A DNA stretch of 64,000 nucleotides from Lachnospiraceae bacterium (GCA_017450065.1 JAFSYI010000022.1:48948-112947); one strand, 5' to 3'. Positions 19,301 through 28,986 are shown, numbered from the stretch's first letter. Notes: generated by a model from the letters alone, not told the origin. Program-made: numbers and translations.

Positions 19301-20063
19301 TGTTTTGACCGTTTCCGTTCCCGGCATCTGCTGTCTGTATACGTTTTCTGCACTCTTCGGTATCAAGCAGCACGGTCATATATACATCCATACAGTTCTT
19401 AAGCAGTTCCTCTATAAGATCCAGCTGTACAGGTGTGAAGCCGGTATATCCGTCCAGAATAATAACGCTTTTCTTAAGCTTTTCTGAGCGGGGTACCGCA
19501 TCTCTGACCTTCTGAAGGATCTCCTCGGTTGTTATATATTTTTCATTTATATACTTAAGAAATTCTCTGTAAAGCAGCTGTACATCCGTAAGCTTTTCCT
19601 TCAGTATCCCTCTGTCACTGCTCTTGTCAACAAGATACTTAAGCTCCCTGTCTCCTATTCCGTACTGCATAAATTCAGATATTACGGACTTGATCTCACT
19701 GATATATCCAAGCTTACCAAAGACGCCTGAGAGAGCCGTAAGCTTATGCTCATTTCCCGATATTATATGACGGAGAATAAGATTCTTGCCTATGTCGTCT
19801 ATCGTTACTCCCCTGGCGCTGCGATATCCGACCTCCTCAAATACCCTGTGTGAAAGACGGGTGAAGCTGAGCACATCAATATTAAGTATTCCTTTATTCG
19901 GATGCATGGAAATAAGCCTTCGCTGCGTACTTAAATTATACTGCTCGGGCACAATAAAGAGATAAGTCACTTCCGGATGCAGAAGCGACTCCTCTATGAT
20001 ATGTTTATATAATTCATGCGATTTTCCGCTGCCGGAGCAGCCAAAGTACATTTGTAACGCCAT
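16350..20063 (-). CDS. addB: ATP-dependent helicase/nuclease subunit B
   Basis: A 1237-residue AddB, partner of AddA, with an inactive helicase domain, a nucleotide site (CSGSGKSHELYKHI near 9-22) and a C-terminal nuclease. The iron-sulfur cluster Cys residues are visible: one in ARCAYAHFLKYGL, then three in PCSYCDYYGVCGYRG near the end. The nuclease motif is VKIIDYKSGNKSFDLA. It is slightly longer than Bacillus AddB, with an acidic Asp/Ser-rich tail after the cluster. It is the first gene of the addBA unit, 73 bases after glnN on the same strand; that gap shows no clear terminator. Confidence 0.95.
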   Translation of the reverse strand: MALQMYFGCSGSGKSHELYKHIIEESLLHPEVTYLFIVPEQYNLSTQRRLISMHPNKGILNIDVLSFTRLSHRVFEEVGYRSARGVTIDDIGKNLILRHIISGNEHKLTALSGVFGKLGYISEIKSVISEFMQYGIGDRELKYLVDKSSDRGILKEKLTDVQLLYREFLKYINEKYITTEEILQKVRDAVPRSEKLKKSVIILDGYTGFTPVQLDLIEELLKNCMDVYMTVLLDTEECRKRIQTADAGNGNGQNKVKGNGTPDEQDLFYLSYKTLASIGRLCRDNRIAVKEDVLLTEDIPARFMYDEEGSLIEEDSRKHELIHLEKYLFRAEDRPFVNPGNAAAKTEDESAGNRADHENSIHIFTGINPEEEAAEAAVRIERLIRDKGYHYRDIAVVSGDIDTYMNACARAFSVYDIPFFIDKTSPVLLNPMVEYIRALFDIITDSYSYESVFRYLRTMVSGYTPEETDMLENYVLRYGIRGRKQWDTPFIRKPRSMDQKELEELDSIRKRIALELKPFYEELTSGSDDPDTEAVTSATRLDVKLISTALYRFISTHGLQEKMAELAGMLDERGDKIRAVEFGKIYEEICTLLDKIVRFLPGEAVSIEEYAELLDAGFAEIRTGIIPPSDDYVQIGDIKRSRLRDIKALFFMGVNDGIIPSKASGGGIISDMEREFLTEGGTFGEKEIELAPTARMQAYTQRMYLYMLLTKPSHELYISYAALSRDGKSLNPSYLIKTVRRMFPHIITGYPAGGIMDRVYNPATGYDELTAGIQDAVLNYSDADFTEYGILLRVLSCNDEYRDRIRLMLEAAFSEGDLKRKDAISRAVARVLYGTELDCSITRLENYARCAYAHFLKYGLSLKERELFSFEAGDVGSVFHDTLKTYAQILKERSIKWQEVDEETRAGIIDESIQRCIAGEDYGAIYGSFRTGYMVNRMKRIMTRTVDTLTAQLKKGRFEPYDFEFSFSSGNDYDSLNISLSEEEKVRLIGRIDRMDLCGEEDDGRIYVKIIDYKSGNKSFDLAAVYMGLDLQLVVYMNAACEYVRRRFADKEPVPAGIFYYHVDDPYISVPDDQISDEEVDEKIAKELKMTGLVNSDEKVYRLIDSDFTGRSGVIPVYVKNDGEFGRGSSVADEEEFRTLSDYVNLKIKEEGREILDGNIKAEPHMKSGSDKSPCSYCDYYGVCGYRGRGSVYEDSVSDLPDGGGADSGPSDETADHSDALSGIIAAMKEHLGTKEK

Positions 20064-20136
20064 TTATTTCTTTTACGCCTTTTAGAGCCGGCCCGGTATC
20101 CCGCCGGCAGGATGATCATGCTTACCGTCTTTTATT

Positions 20137-22233
20137 TCACACCGAGAACAGAAGGTCTCCGTATGTCGGAAAAGGCCACAGCTCCGATGCCGTATTGACT
20201 TCCATTTCATCACAGTACGAACGGAGCTTATCCATCGCCGGGATTATCCTGTCCTTATAATAGGTTGCGCATGCAAGCTTATCCGAATCATAGGACGGGG
20301 CCTTTAGCAGAAGCTTCTCCAGATCGTTAACCTGGGCATACGCCTTGTCTTCGAGTGCGGACAGCTTCTTGACAAGATCCTTCTCCATCCCGCTCTTTAT
20401 AAGCGGATCGACGGACTGCTTTATGCTCAGCGTCTCCGCGAGCCTGCCTATGTATCTGTTAACCGCCGGAAGTATCTGCCGTTTCGCCATCTCTATCATC
20501 GTATTTGCCTCGATATTGATCGTCTTGCTGTATACATCAAGACATATCTCATATCTGGATCCGACCTCTGTCTCCGTATAAATACCATGCCTCTCAAACA
20601 GCTCTATATTCTTCCTTGCAAGCACGGTCGGCATCGCATCGACGGTTGTGGGAAGGTTAAGCAGACCTCTCTTAGCTGCCTCCTTCTTCCATTCCTCGGA
20701 ATATCCGTCGCCGTTAAAGATAATACGCTTATGCTCCTGAATGGTACGCTTAATAAGCTCATTAAGCGCATCTGTAAAATCATCCGCAGGTTCCAGCTCA
20801 TCAGCAAACTGTCTTAATTCCTCCGCAACTATGGTATTCAGGATAATATTGGGACCCGATACCGACATGGACGAACCGCAGGAACGGAATTCAAACTTGT
20901 TTCCCGTGAATGCAAACGGCGACGTACGGTTCCTGTCGGTAGTATCCTTGGGAAAGCTTGGAAGCACGTGCACGCCTATCTCCATCTTTCCTATGCCCTG
21001 GTTCTTATACGAAGTTCCCTTTTCTATACATTCGAAAATCTCTCCCAGATCATCACCAAGGAAAATGGACATTATCGCAGGCGGTGCTTCACTTGCTCCC
21101 AGACGATGATCGTTTCCCGCCGAAGCTATCGATACGCGCATAAGATCCTGATACTCGTCTATCGCCTTTATTATGGCCGTAAGGAATAAAAGGAACTGCG
21201 CATTTTCATGAGGTGATTTACCGGGCTCAAGAAGATTTACTCCTTCATCCGTGATCATGGACCAGTTATTATGCTTGCCCGATCCGTTAATTCCTGCAAA
21301 GGGCTTTTCGTGAAGCAGGCAGACCATGTTGTGACGCTTGGCAACATTCTTCATGATCTCCATTGTTACCTGGTTATGATCTATCGCGATATTGGCCGTA
21401 TCAAATATAGGTGCCATCTCATGCTGCGCGGGTGCCACCTCATTATGCTCTGTCTTCGAAAGTATACCAAGCTTCCATAATTCATCATTAAGGTCTTCCA
21501 TATATTCCTGGACCCTGCGGAGGATCGCTCCGAAATAATGGTCATCCATCTCCTGACCTTTAGGTGCCTTGGCTCCGAACAGCGTTCTTCCGCAGTAGAT
21601 AAGATCCTTACGTTTATTATATACATCCCGGTCGACCAGGAAATACTCCTGCTCAGGGCCTACCGTCGTCGTCACCCTCTTAACCGAATTATTTCCGAAC
21701 AGACGCAGTATCCTTAGAGCCTGTTCATTCAGTGTCTCCATCGATCTGAGCAGCGGAGTCTTCTTATCAAGAGCCTCTCCGCCGTATGAGCAGAAGGCCG
21801 TCGGAATACACAGGACGCCGTCCTTGACAAATGCGTAGGATGTGGGATCCCATGCCGTATATCCTCTTGCTTCAAAGGTCGCTCTCAGGCCACCCGAAGG
21901 AAAGCTGCTCGCATCCGGTTCACCCTTTATAAGCTCCTTGCCGGAGAACTCCATGATAACCCTGCCATCCGACTGCGGCGAGATAAAGCTGTCATGCTTT
22001 TCCGCCGTGATCCCCGTAAGCGGCTGAAACCAGTGTGTATAATGGGTAGCCCCCTTCTCAATAGCCCAGTCCTTCATCGCGATGGCTACTACATTGGCTA
22101 TGGAAATATCAAGATCTCTTCCGTCCTCAATGGTCTTCTTAAGAGACTTATAGATATCCTTCGGTAATTTATCGCGCATTATGGCGTCATTAAATACCAT
22201 GCTTCCGAATATTTCAGGTACGTTGCTTCTCAT
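20137..22233 (-). CDS. glnN: Type III glutamine synthetase
   Basis: A 698-residue enzyme that makes glutamine from glutamate, ammonia and ATP. The N-terminus ([18 protein letters not shown]), [22 protein letters not shown]-like [19 protein letters not shown], and [15 protein letters not shown], present as [14 protein letters not shown], are GSIII signatures. [13 protein letters not shown] is the glutamate-binding region. GSIII is common in Bacteroides and in gut clostridia such as Butyrivibrio. AAGGAG lies 6-9 nt before the ATG, and a well-formed promoter is seen at 22285-22313. A separate transcription unit is likely because the upstream gene stops 106 nt away. Confidence 0.96.
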   Translation of the reverse strand: MRSNVPEIFGSMVFNDAIMRDKLPKDIYKSLKKTIEDGRDLDISIANVVAIAMKDWAIEKGATHYTHWFQPLTGITAEKHDSFISPQSDGRVIMEFSGKELIKGEPDASSFPSGGLRATFEARGYTAWDPTSYAFVKDGVLCIPTAFCSYGGEALDKKTPLLRSMETLNEQALRILRLFGNNSVKRVTTTVGPEQEYFLVDRDVYNKRKDLIYCGRTLFGAKAPKGQEMDDHYFGAILRRVQEYMEDLNDELWKLGILSKTEHNEVAPAQHEMAPIFDTANIAIDHNQVTMEIMKNVAKRHNMVCLLHEKPFAGINGSGKHNNWSMITDEGVNLLEPGKSPHENAQFLLFLTAIIKAIDEYQDLMRVSIASAGNDHRLGASEAPPAIMSIFLGDDLGEIFECIEKGTSYKNQGIGKMEIGVHVLPSFPKDTTDRNRTSPFAFTGNKFEFRSCGSSMSVSGPNIILNTIVAEELRQFADELEPADDFTDALNELIKRTIQEHKRIIFNGDGYSEEWKKEAAKRGLLNLPTTVDAMPTVLARKNIELFERHGIYTETEVGSRYEICLDVYSKTINIEANTMIEMAKRQILPAVNRYIGRLAETLSIKQSVDPLIKSGMEKDLVKKLSALEDKAYAQVNDLEKLLLKAPSYDSDKLACATYYKDRIIPAMDKLRSYCDEMEVNTASELWPFPTYGDLLFSV

Positions 22234-22284
22234 AATCCTCTCCTTATTGCATTTCTCTCATATGTTGTCTGAAAATCCCAGATA

Positions 22285-22313
22285 AATATATCATAACCCG
22301 AACTGTTCAACAA
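22285..22313 (-). promoter_or_regulatory. Putative sigma-A promoter of glnN
   Basis: On the minus strand TTGTTG (22313-22308), a 17-bp spacer and TATATT (22290-22285). Transcription would begin near 22278, giving a leader of about 45 nt with an AAGGAGAGG ribosome site. Confidence 0.6.
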
Positions 22314-22339
22314 GGTACTCATCCCCATTTCAGGTCTGA

Positions 22340-23293
22340 TCATTCGAACTTAAGAACTTCGGTAAGGCCACTGTATCCGTACATCTCGGAAATAATATCA
22401 TTATATACAGACTGATTTTCATAGGGACCCCCGAAATGCACGCCGTCCGTAAACATTTCCTCCGGATAATACTTAACGTGGTCAAGATAATCCGGAAACA
22501 GCTTATCAAGTCCCGTCATTTCAAAATATTCCGGTGCCAGTTCACTGACTATGCTGTGGTATGTATCCATATCCGGAACAGGTGCCGGCAGAAAGTGAAA
22601 TGTAACATTCCGTCCGGAACACAGAGACGCTATCTTCTTCAGATATGAAACATATACCGATTCCTCAAGTGTGTGCGGATAATCATTCTTTGCATAACTC
22701 TTTATATAGTTCAGATAAAGCTTTCGGTTAAGTCCGCTCTTATCTATCCGCTCAACGACCGGAAGTTCCATAAAACGTTCACCGAAAATATATCCAAGTT
22801 CATCAACCGTGTTTTCATCAAGAAGCTCAAGCTTATCTGTTTCCACCAGCGGCATCACAACATACTGATAGGCATATTCGATGTTGAAATTCTTACTCAC
22901 ATCATCCATCGGCACCATTACAAGATAAACATCCGTCGCGTCCGGATGATTGTCAAGATACAGCTTCGTAAGCACATACTGTCCGGCCATCGAAAACGGT
23001 GCGATCGCCGGTGCAACGCATACCTCATCATTGATATCACCAAGGTCGATAAACATCTGCCTTCCTACGCTGTCGCCAAGAAGAAGTATATGGGACTTAT
23101 CCCTTTCCTGCACCCTGTCTATCAGCGGAACTATCCAATCGGGTCCGTCCATATGCGTAAGATATGTATCGCTGTACGTCATTCTGGCGATCGGCATGGA
23201 ATAGTCGTCATCATATGAGAGTACCTCAAAGCCGGCAAGAAACAGTATTATAAGAATAGTTATGATCATAAGCTTTAACGCAAATTTATTCAT
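22340..23293 (-). CDS. Membrane-anchored SGNH-fold protein, MBOAT partner
   Basis: 317 residues with one N-terminal signal anchor (about 7-25). ILLLGDSVGRQM gives Gly73-Asp74-Ser75, the SGNH nucleophile block. FTDGVHFGG gives Asp283-x2-His286, the closing dyad. It is thus a likely extracytoplasmic acyltransferase or esterase finishing the reaction begun by the MBOAT protein whose gene ends 58 nt upstream. GAGGAAAAG before the ATG is a fair ribosome site. It is shorter than the SGNH protein at 1960 and shares little with it beyond the catalytic blocks. It is probably the last gene of the 30878-22340 unit. Confidence 0.82.
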   Translation of the reverse strand: MNKFALKLMIITILIILFLAGFEVLSYDDDYSMPIARMTYSDTYLTHMDGPDWIVPLIDRVQERDKSHILLLGDSVGRQMFIDLGDINDEVCVAPAIAPFSMAGQYVLTKLYLDNHPDATDVYLVMVPMDDVSKNFNIEYAYQYVVMPLVETDKLELLDENTVDELGYIFGERFMELPVVERIDKSGLNRKLYLNYIKSYAKNDYPHTLEESVYVSYLKKIASLCSGRNVTFHFLPAPVPDMDTYHSIVSELAPEYFEMTGLDKLFPDYLDHVKYYPEEMFTDGVHFGGPYENQSVYNDIISEMYGYSGLTEVLKFE

Positions 23294-23351
23294 GTCTTTT
23301 CCTCATTTATCGGCTTCATTTAACCTTATCCCGGCAATTCTCCGTACCTGC

Positions 23352-24824
23352 TCAGAAACGGAAATATATGAACTCCGACGAGCTGAGCCCGAGATTCTGT
23401 ACTGCCGCAAGAATGATAAAAAGCGATGCCCCAATATAGCATAACCACCGAAAGATCAGTCCCTGCCTGTCAAGCCATTTAATAAATCCAAAGCCTCTTT
23501 CATGCATTATGTCAACCACAAACAGCACGGTCACTGCCGGAAAAATACTGCTTACCGCTGCCTCTGGAAGCGGAAGCGACAGCGCTTCCATCCAGTCACC
23601 GGACAGGGTATACAGCCTGAAATCCGTTATGATCCGTCCGGTCATATCTGCCGCTGTTGACAGACTGCCTGCTCTGAAAAACATCCATGCGTAATCGGTC
23701 ATTATAAAGGTTGCCAGTGTCTTAAAAAGCCTTCTGCCGAATGTATTCTCATCAAGCTTAAGCTTAAACGATATTCTGCTTCTCAGTTCCGAGGTAACGC
23801 CGGACACAAGATGATACATACCGTGCAGTCCGCCCCACGCAACAAAGTTCCAGGAGCTTCCGTGCCACAGGCCGCTCAGAAGAAAGGTTATCATATTGTT
23901 TACGTATTTCCTTGTCCTTCCCTTACGGTTGCCTCCAAGCGGAATATAGACATAATCACGGAACCACGTGGACATACTTATGTGCCAGCGGCTCCAGAAG
24001 TCTTTAATATCAACCGCAAGATACGGCTGTCTGAAATTGTCCTTTATCTTAAACCCGAGCATCCTCGATGCCCCGATGGATATACTGCTGTAGCCGGCGA
24101 AATCAGCATATATCTGAATACCGTAGCATACGGTTGCAAAGGCTATAACAGCACCCGGATATGATGTATGATCGTTATAAACCGTATCCACTATGCATGA
24201 TATCCGGTCAGCTATAACAAGCTTCTCAAAGTATCCCCAAAGCATAAGCAGTATTCCAGTCCTGAAGTCCTCTTCACATAAATCCTCCGGGTCATCTATC
24301 TGCTTCAGGAGATTATCTGCCCTGTCAATGGGGCCGGCCACTATCTGCGGGAAAAATGATATGAAAAGAGCGTAATTAATAAAGCTTTTCTCTGCCTTCT
24401 GTCTTCCTCTGTACACGTCGGCAACATATCCGACTGCCTTGAAGGTATAGAAGGAAATGCCTGCAGGAATTATCAGTGAAAACGACGGCACCTCAAAAGA
24501 AATATGGATGCGTGACAGAACGGCATTCAGATTGTTTACGATAAAGGAAAGATATTTAAAGGCTCCGAGAGTGGCCAGACATAAGACTACGGCAGCAAGC
24601 ATTACGGATTTACGTCCGGTTTCCATCCTGTCCATGGCATTAGCCGCCGAATATGTGATAAGTATTATTCCAAGAAGCACGGGAATACTTCTTATATCAA
24701 AACAGCCATAAAAGAAAAGGCTTGCAATCATCAGAAATGCACGCCTGAACCCTGACGGCAGAAACCGGTATATCAATATGATCAAAGGAAAAAAAACAAC
24801 AAAATTAAGTGAGTTAAAAAGCAT
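23352..24824 (-). CDS. MBOAT family membrane-bound O-acyltransferase (second copy)
   Basis: 490 residues, clear paralogue of the protein at 472-1950: both start MLFNSL and share IPAGISFYTF/LPVGISFFTL, PQIVAGPIDR, WSRWHISMSTWFRDYVYIP and LSGLWHGSSW with the catalytic His. The moderate divergence suggests different acyl groups or acceptors, or an old duplication. It lies 12 nt after the HAD gene and before the SGNH gene, so it is placed in the operon with the aldolase and ThDP enzymes. This makes the small molecule built by those enzymes a candidate for transfer, which is an inference from context only. Confidence 0.92.
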   Translation of the reverse strand: MLFNSLNFVVFFPLIILIYRFLPSGFRRAFLMIASLFFYGCFDIRSIPVLLGIILITYSAANAMDRMETGRKSVMLAAVVLCLATLGAFKYLSFIVNNLNAVLSRIHISFEVPSFSLIIPAGISFYTFKAVGYVADVYRGRQKAEKSFINYALFISFFPQIVAGPIDRADNLLKQIDDPEDLCEEDFRTGILLMLWGYFEKLVIADRISCIVDTVYNDHTSYPGAVIAFATVCYGIQIYADFAGYSSISIGASRMLGFKIKDNFRQPYLAVDIKDFWSRWHISMSTWFRDYVYIPLGGNRKGRTRKYVNNMITFLLSGLWHGSSWNFVAWGGLHGMYHLVSGVTSELRSRISFKLKLDENTFGRRLFKTLATFIMTDYAWMFFRAGSLSTAADMTGRIITDFRLYTLSGDWMEALSLPLPEAAVSSIFPAVTVLFVVDIMHERGFGFIKWLDRQGLIFRWLCYIGASLFIILAAVQNLGLSSSEFIYFRF

Positions 24825-24836
24825 TTGAATATATCC

Positions 24837-25484
24837 TTATGCAAGTATTATCTCCGCAAGTCCGGTGGGCGTACCGGCAACACCGATACATGGATATTCT
24901 TTAAGGTCATCCCCGTTTTTAAATCCAAACCCATATGTGACCGCTATGAACGGTATACCGGCCTGTACCGCACCTTTTGCATCATTGTCCGTGTCTCCTA
25001 TCAGGACACATTCCTCTTTTGCGGCTCCCATCTCATTAACACACATAAGAACAATATCCTCCTTTTTAAGGATATTATTGTTATCGGCACCGTGCATCGG
25101 GTCGCAGTATCTGTCAAAGCCCTTCGCACGTAACAGCTTAAGAGCGTAATCCTCTCTCTTGTAAGTAGCCACAGCCATTCTGACATTATTGTTCTTAAGC
25201 GTTTCACACAGAGTGAATATACCCTCGTAGGGTTCCGCCTTAAGAAGTACATTATCTTTATAATACTCGCGGAAAATATTGGCGCCTCTCTGCGCCTCTT
25301 CATCACTCAGCCCGTACAGTCTCTTTAAAGACGACTGCACCGGCGGACCTATAAACGAAAGCTTCTGTTCCTCCGTAAGCTCCTTATATCCAAGCTCTTT
25401 AACCGTATATTCCACACTCTCAAGTATACCCTCGGCGGTATCAAGCAGGGTACCGTCAAGGTCAAATATCACGTTTCTGATCAT
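24837..25484 (-). CDS. HAD-superfamily phosphatase, phosphoglycolate phosphatase-like
   Basis: 215 residues. VIFDLDGTLLDTAEGI holds the nucleophile Asp8 and acid/base Asp10 of HAD phosphatases. ATYKR is motif II, and VLIGDTDNDAKGAVQAGIPFIAVTYGFG is motif III/IV of the GPH/PGP group. The helical cap lies between about 15 and 85. In this operon it could dephosphorylate a precursor of the surface polymer, though such enzymes are often general. A variant of the dispersed leader motif (GTTACTATTCCGG, 25500-25512) stands about 16 nt before its start. Confidence 0.85.
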   Translation of the reverse strand: MIRNVIFDLDGTLLDTAEGILESVEYTVKELGYKELTEEQKLSFIGPPVQSSLKRLYGLSDEEAQRGANIFREYYKDNVLLKAEPYEGIFTLCETLKNNNVRMAVATYKREDYALKLLRAKGFDRYCDPMHGADNNNILKKEDIVLMCVNEMGAAKEECVLIGDTDNDAKGAVQAGIPFIAVTYGFGFKNGDDLKEYPCIGVAGTPTGLAEIILA

Positions 25485-25557
25485 TTCTTCTCACATCCTG
25501 TTACTATTCCGGCTGATATTTACTTCAATGGTCATAAATGCTTCCGCCGCATAAGCC

Positions 25558-27348
25558 TTAGAAGCTGATACTTTCATATTCATCCCTGTCAAGGAAAGGC
25601 GCCATATCATCAAGCGACGGTGAAACAATACGTCCGTCCGGCAATACCTTCGATGATGACTTGGGTTCAAAGTTCTGATCCGGATCTACCATAGCCTCAC
25701 ATATGCATGGACCTTCCGAATTCAGCACCTTCCCAAACACATCACCCGCATTCCGCTCCGAATCCAGCTTAAAATAGGGAATACCGAATGCAGCCGCAAG
25801 CTTCTCAAAATCTGGAAAGCCCACCCCGCTGTCACTGTCGATCCCGACAAAGGGAGGCTTAAACAGATTCCTCTGTGTCTGCCTGATCGACAGATATCCG
25901 TTATTATTCAGTATAAAAAGCTTTATATTCAGCCTGTTATATGCCACAGTCGCAAGCTCCTGAAGGTTCATCATGACACTTCCGTCGCCGTCGATACATA
26001 TAGTCCGTCTGCTGTTGTCGGATACTGCGACGCCGAGAGCAGCCGGAAAACCGTAGCCCATTGCCGCGCAGCCCGAATTGGTAAACATCCTCTGTCCCTG
26101 CTTTATCTTCGCTGCCTGAAAGGTTATGACGCAGGCAGCGCCGTTGCCGCATATGATACGGTCGCTGCTGTCAAGATCATTAAAAAGCATATCAATAAAC
26201 ACATACGGATTTATGAGTCCGTCCTTATGATGATCGCTCCTTACCGCCGGGAACCTGTAAAGCAGTCCCCTGCACCATTCCACCCATTTTTCATGCTTTG
26301 CCTGCGGCTCATACGGAACAGTAAGCATCTTATCAAGAAAATCATTAACATCCGCATGTATCGGAAGATCAGCCTTAACCGTCGGTTTATGGAGCTCTCT
26401 CGGATCGATGTCCACCATGACCTTAAACGCATTACGGGCAAAGTCATGATGCGTATATCCGATCATCCTTATATTCATTCTGCACCCGAGGCTTATCAGA
26501 AGATCGCAGTTCTGTACAGCAAAATTACCCGACCGGATCCCCACTGTACCCGGCATGCCCGCATAATAAGGATTATCATAAGCCACCGTGTCATTGGCAT
26601 TCCATGCCGTAACCACCGGTATCCTGTACTTATCAAGGAACTTAAGCAGCTTATCCGTGGCTCGTCCGAGATTTATCCCTGTTCCTGCCAGTACAAGCGG
26701 AGCTTTGGCTTCACCGATCTTTCTGACCAGAATACCGGTCTGGGCACCGGTCATCCCGGGAGTATCCCATGTCATTTCGGAATTACTGTCGAAATGCAGC
26801 AGGTCTTCTGTTTCTATCCTTGCACCCTGGACATCTAGCGGAATATCAAGCCATACCGGACCTCCTCTGCCATCCGTTGCCAGATATAAGGCTTTCTCAA
26901 GATGATATGCTATGGTCAGGGGATCCGTTACCATGACAGCATACTTGGTCATGTTCTTAACCGAATCTGTAATATTAAATTCCTGATCTCCAAGCTGCCT
27001 TAGATTAAGTCCGTCCGCAGCCCATGTTGTGGTCTCTCTTTTTACCTGTCCGGAGATAACGAACATCGGGATCGAATCAAGCCATCCTCCCATAACTCCG
27101 GTGATCGCATTGGTACCTCCCGGACCGCTGGTCACACATACTGCAGCCAGCCTTCCGGTCATCCTGGTATAGCCTTCCGCAGCTATGGCACATGCCTGCT
27201 CATGATGGTTAAAAACACAGTGTATTCCCTCTTCATGACCGATGGCATCATCAAGGTGCATTGCGCCTCCTCCGGTAACCATGAAGCAGTCCTTTATCCC
27301 GTTTTTAACAAGAAATTCCGATATGTACTTTGATACCTTGATCTCCAT
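25558..27348 (-). CDS. Thiamine-diphosphate-dependent enzyme, acetolactate-synthase-like
   Basis: 596 residues with the three-domain fold of ThDP decarboxylases/synthases. NHHEQACAIAAEGYTRMTG carries the catalytic Glu50, and CIDGDGSVMMNLQEL with LNNNGYLS is the Mg-ThDP site near 450-480. Unlike biosynthetic IlvB, it stands beside no ilvN, ilvC or ilvD but directly follows (TAA then ATG) an unusual aldolase. Such pairs occur in surface-polysaccharide loci. A role in making or adding a two-carbon or acyloin unit on a sugar is plausible by analogy with YerE-type enzymes. True acetolactate synthase activity cannot be excluded. Confidence 0.85.
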   Translation of the reverse strand: MEIKVSKYISEFLVKNGIKDCFMVTGGGAMHLDDAIGHEEGIHCVFNHHEQACAIAAEGYTRMTGRLAAVCVTSGPGGTNAITGVMGGWLDSIPMFVISGQVKRETTTWAADGLNLRQLGDQEFNITDSVKNMTKYAVMVTDPLTIAYHLEKALYLATDGRGGPVWLDIPLDVQGARIETEDLLHFDSNSEMTWDTPGMTGAQTGILVRKIGEAKAPLVLAGTGINLGRATDKLLKFLDKYRIPVVTAWNANDTVAYDNPYYAGMPGTVGIRSGNFAVQNCDLLISLGCRMNIRMIGYTHHDFARNAFKVMVDIDPRELHKPTVKADLPIHADVNDFLDKMLTVPYEPQAKHEKWVEWCRGLLYRFPAVRSDHHKDGLINPYVFIDMLFNDLDSSDRIICGNGAACVITFQAAKIKQGQRMFTNSGCAAMGYGFPAALGVAVSDNSRRTICIDGDGSVMMNLQELATVAYNRLNIKLFILNNNGYLSIRQTQRNLFKPPFVGIDSDSGVGFPDFEKLAAAFGIPYFKLDSERNAGDVFGKVLNSEGPCICEAMVDPDQNFEPKSSSKVLPDGRIVSPSLDDMAPFLDRDEYESISF

Positions 27349-28986
27349 TTACTCTTTCCTTTTTCTGAATCCTCTGCCTGCGTTATGATCATGATCATAC
27401 TCACTTGGCGTAATAAATGATACTTCTATTCTTCCCTTTACCTTCTCAAAGAATTCTATCGCGTATGCGTTTAATGCCTCTGCCTTTTCATTCAGGAAGC
27501 TGTAAGCCTTATCTATATCGAAGTAATTGACATTATCCGGAGTATACCCGTCGAAGCCGGCCAGAGCCACATTCCCGCATCCGCACTTGATCAGAACACG
27601 TATCAGCATACACATTGAGTTATCCGGGAACTCGGCCTTTTCATCGATAACGCTTGAGTAATTGACAACATAATCAAAATCCCGGTCGTTCCTTGTAAGG
27701 TTCGAGGAAGCGATCAGCTTTACATCCGCATTGTCACTGTCATGAAGTCTTCCTGCCGACTGCAGGAATCTTGTATTGTTTGTAATAAACATATAATCGG
27801 GATGAAACAGCTTGTTTATATAATTGACCGAGATTATAAGCGGTGCCTCCCTGTCTATGTACTCCCCGATCTTATCCCCGCATCTGCTTACACTTGCACC
27901 GGGTCCGAGCATAAGTATTTTTCTGTCTGAAAGCGCATCCGCAAGCTTCCTTATATCCTCCGAATCATCACATTCATTCTTCTGGTATTCCATGTACAGC
28001 TCCTCAACCAGCTTCATGTTCTTCTCAAGCTTCTGTTCATCGGGAATACGTCTCAGTATATCGTTTATTGACGTTATCGAAAGAGTGCGCTTGTTCATCA
28101 GATAAGATACATAATCGGGATGAACCCTGTTGGATGCGGCTATATAATAAAACAGCTGGTAACCCCACGGGGATTTCCTCTGGAAATCCATTACGCTGGT
28201 GGTTATCGCTTCCTGCATTTCCGTGACAACATATTTCTTTCCGTAATGCTCATTCATGTACATTGCAACGAGCTCAAGCGGGGCATTTCCGGCGCTCTTT
28301 CCCATTCCGTACAGCGTACCGTCCACCAGGATGTCACGGTCCGTTTCATAATCGAGCGCAGTTGTCGTATTGGTATATCCCAGCTGGAAATTATTATGCG
28401 CATGAAAGCCCAGTACTATACCGGGCTTTAGATTTGTATCTATAACGTTCATTATATGCTTAAGTTCAGCAGGATTGAGCAGACCGTAGGTGTCAACCAT
28501 GGACAGTGCGTATGGCTCTGTTTGATTTGCCAGTCCTATCACTTCGAGAAGCTCTTCATCTGAATATGACGTGACCGAAACAAGCTGGGAAAAGACCTTA
28601 TATCCCAGCTCCTTAACAAGGCGGCAGAATTCCATTGCCGGATGCATATTATGTTTTTTGAAAATAACTCTTATCCCGTCTATATAGGATTCGGCCGCGG
28701 GCTTTATATTCTTTATATCGCAGGTACCGTAATCGATCATTCCCACGATCATTGCATTTCTGCGGTCGAGCCTGCCGTAAATACGTTCAATACTGTCCGT
28801 ATCCGGCATTATGCTTCTGTTTATGTCAAAGCTCCTCCTGTCATCAAGAAAGCCAATCTCTATGACATCCACTCCCGATGCGGTAAGCCGTTCGAATATA
28901 TTTACGAGGTTATCATGACCGAATTCCCAGTCATTTACATATCCGCCATCTCTCAATGTACAGTCGAGCAAATACCTGTTCTTCAA
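27349..28986 (-). CDS. DRE-TIM aldolase fused to an unassigned C-terminal domain
   Basis: 545 residues. The first 300 form an HMG-CoA-lyase-like TIM barrel as in 4-hydroxy-2-oxovalerate aldolases: DCTLRDGGYVND (Asp8, Arg12, Asp13) and GFHAHNN with the metal ligands His195 and His197. From about residue 355 a second domain begins with KILMLGPGASVSRCG, then SVNYINKLFHPDYMFITNN and CGNVALAGFDGY. This resembles the Rossmann-like fold of DUF115/MptE-type or sialyltransferase-like proteins, a weak call. The gene is coupled to the ThDP gene with no gap. It probably makes or cleaves a 2-oxo-acid that the second domain transfers or activates. Confidence 0.8.
   Translation of the reverse strand: MKNRYLLDCTLRDGGYVNDWEFGHDNLVNIFERLTASGVDVIEIGFLDDRRSFDINRSIMPDTDSIERIYGRLDRRNAMIVGMIDYGTCDIKNIKPAAESYIDGIRVIFKKHNMHPAMEFCRLVKELGYKVFSQLVSVTSYSDEELLEVIGLANQTEPYALSMVDTYGLLNPAELKHIMNVIDTNLKPGIVLGFHAHNNFQLGYTNTTTALDYETDRDILVDGTLYGMGKSAGNAPLELVAMYMNEHYGKKYVVTEMQEAITTSVMDFQRKSPWGYQLFYYIAASNRVHPDYVSYLMNKRTLSITSINDILRRIPDEQKLEKNMKLVEELYMEYQKNECDDSEDIRKLADALSDRKILMLGPGASVSRCGDKIGEYIDREAPLIISVNYINKLFHPDYMFITNNTRFLQSAGRLHDSDNADVKLIASSNLTRNDRDFDYVVNYSSVIDEKAEFPDNSMCMLIRVLIKCGCGNVALAGFDGYTPDNVNYFDIDKAYSFLNEKAEALNAYAIEFFEKVKGRIEVSFITPSEYDHDHNAGRGFRKRKE

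Noticed and set aside
20085-20112. GCCGGC inverted repeat between glnN and addB as a terminator
   Set aside because: The stem is only six self-complementary bases and no T-run follows in either direction.
25558-27348. Annotation as biosynthetic acetolactate synthase (ilvB)
   Set aside because: There are no ilvN, ilvC or ilvD genes nearby, and coupling is to a DRE-TIM aldolase in a glycan-type operon. The name would claim more than the sequence shows.
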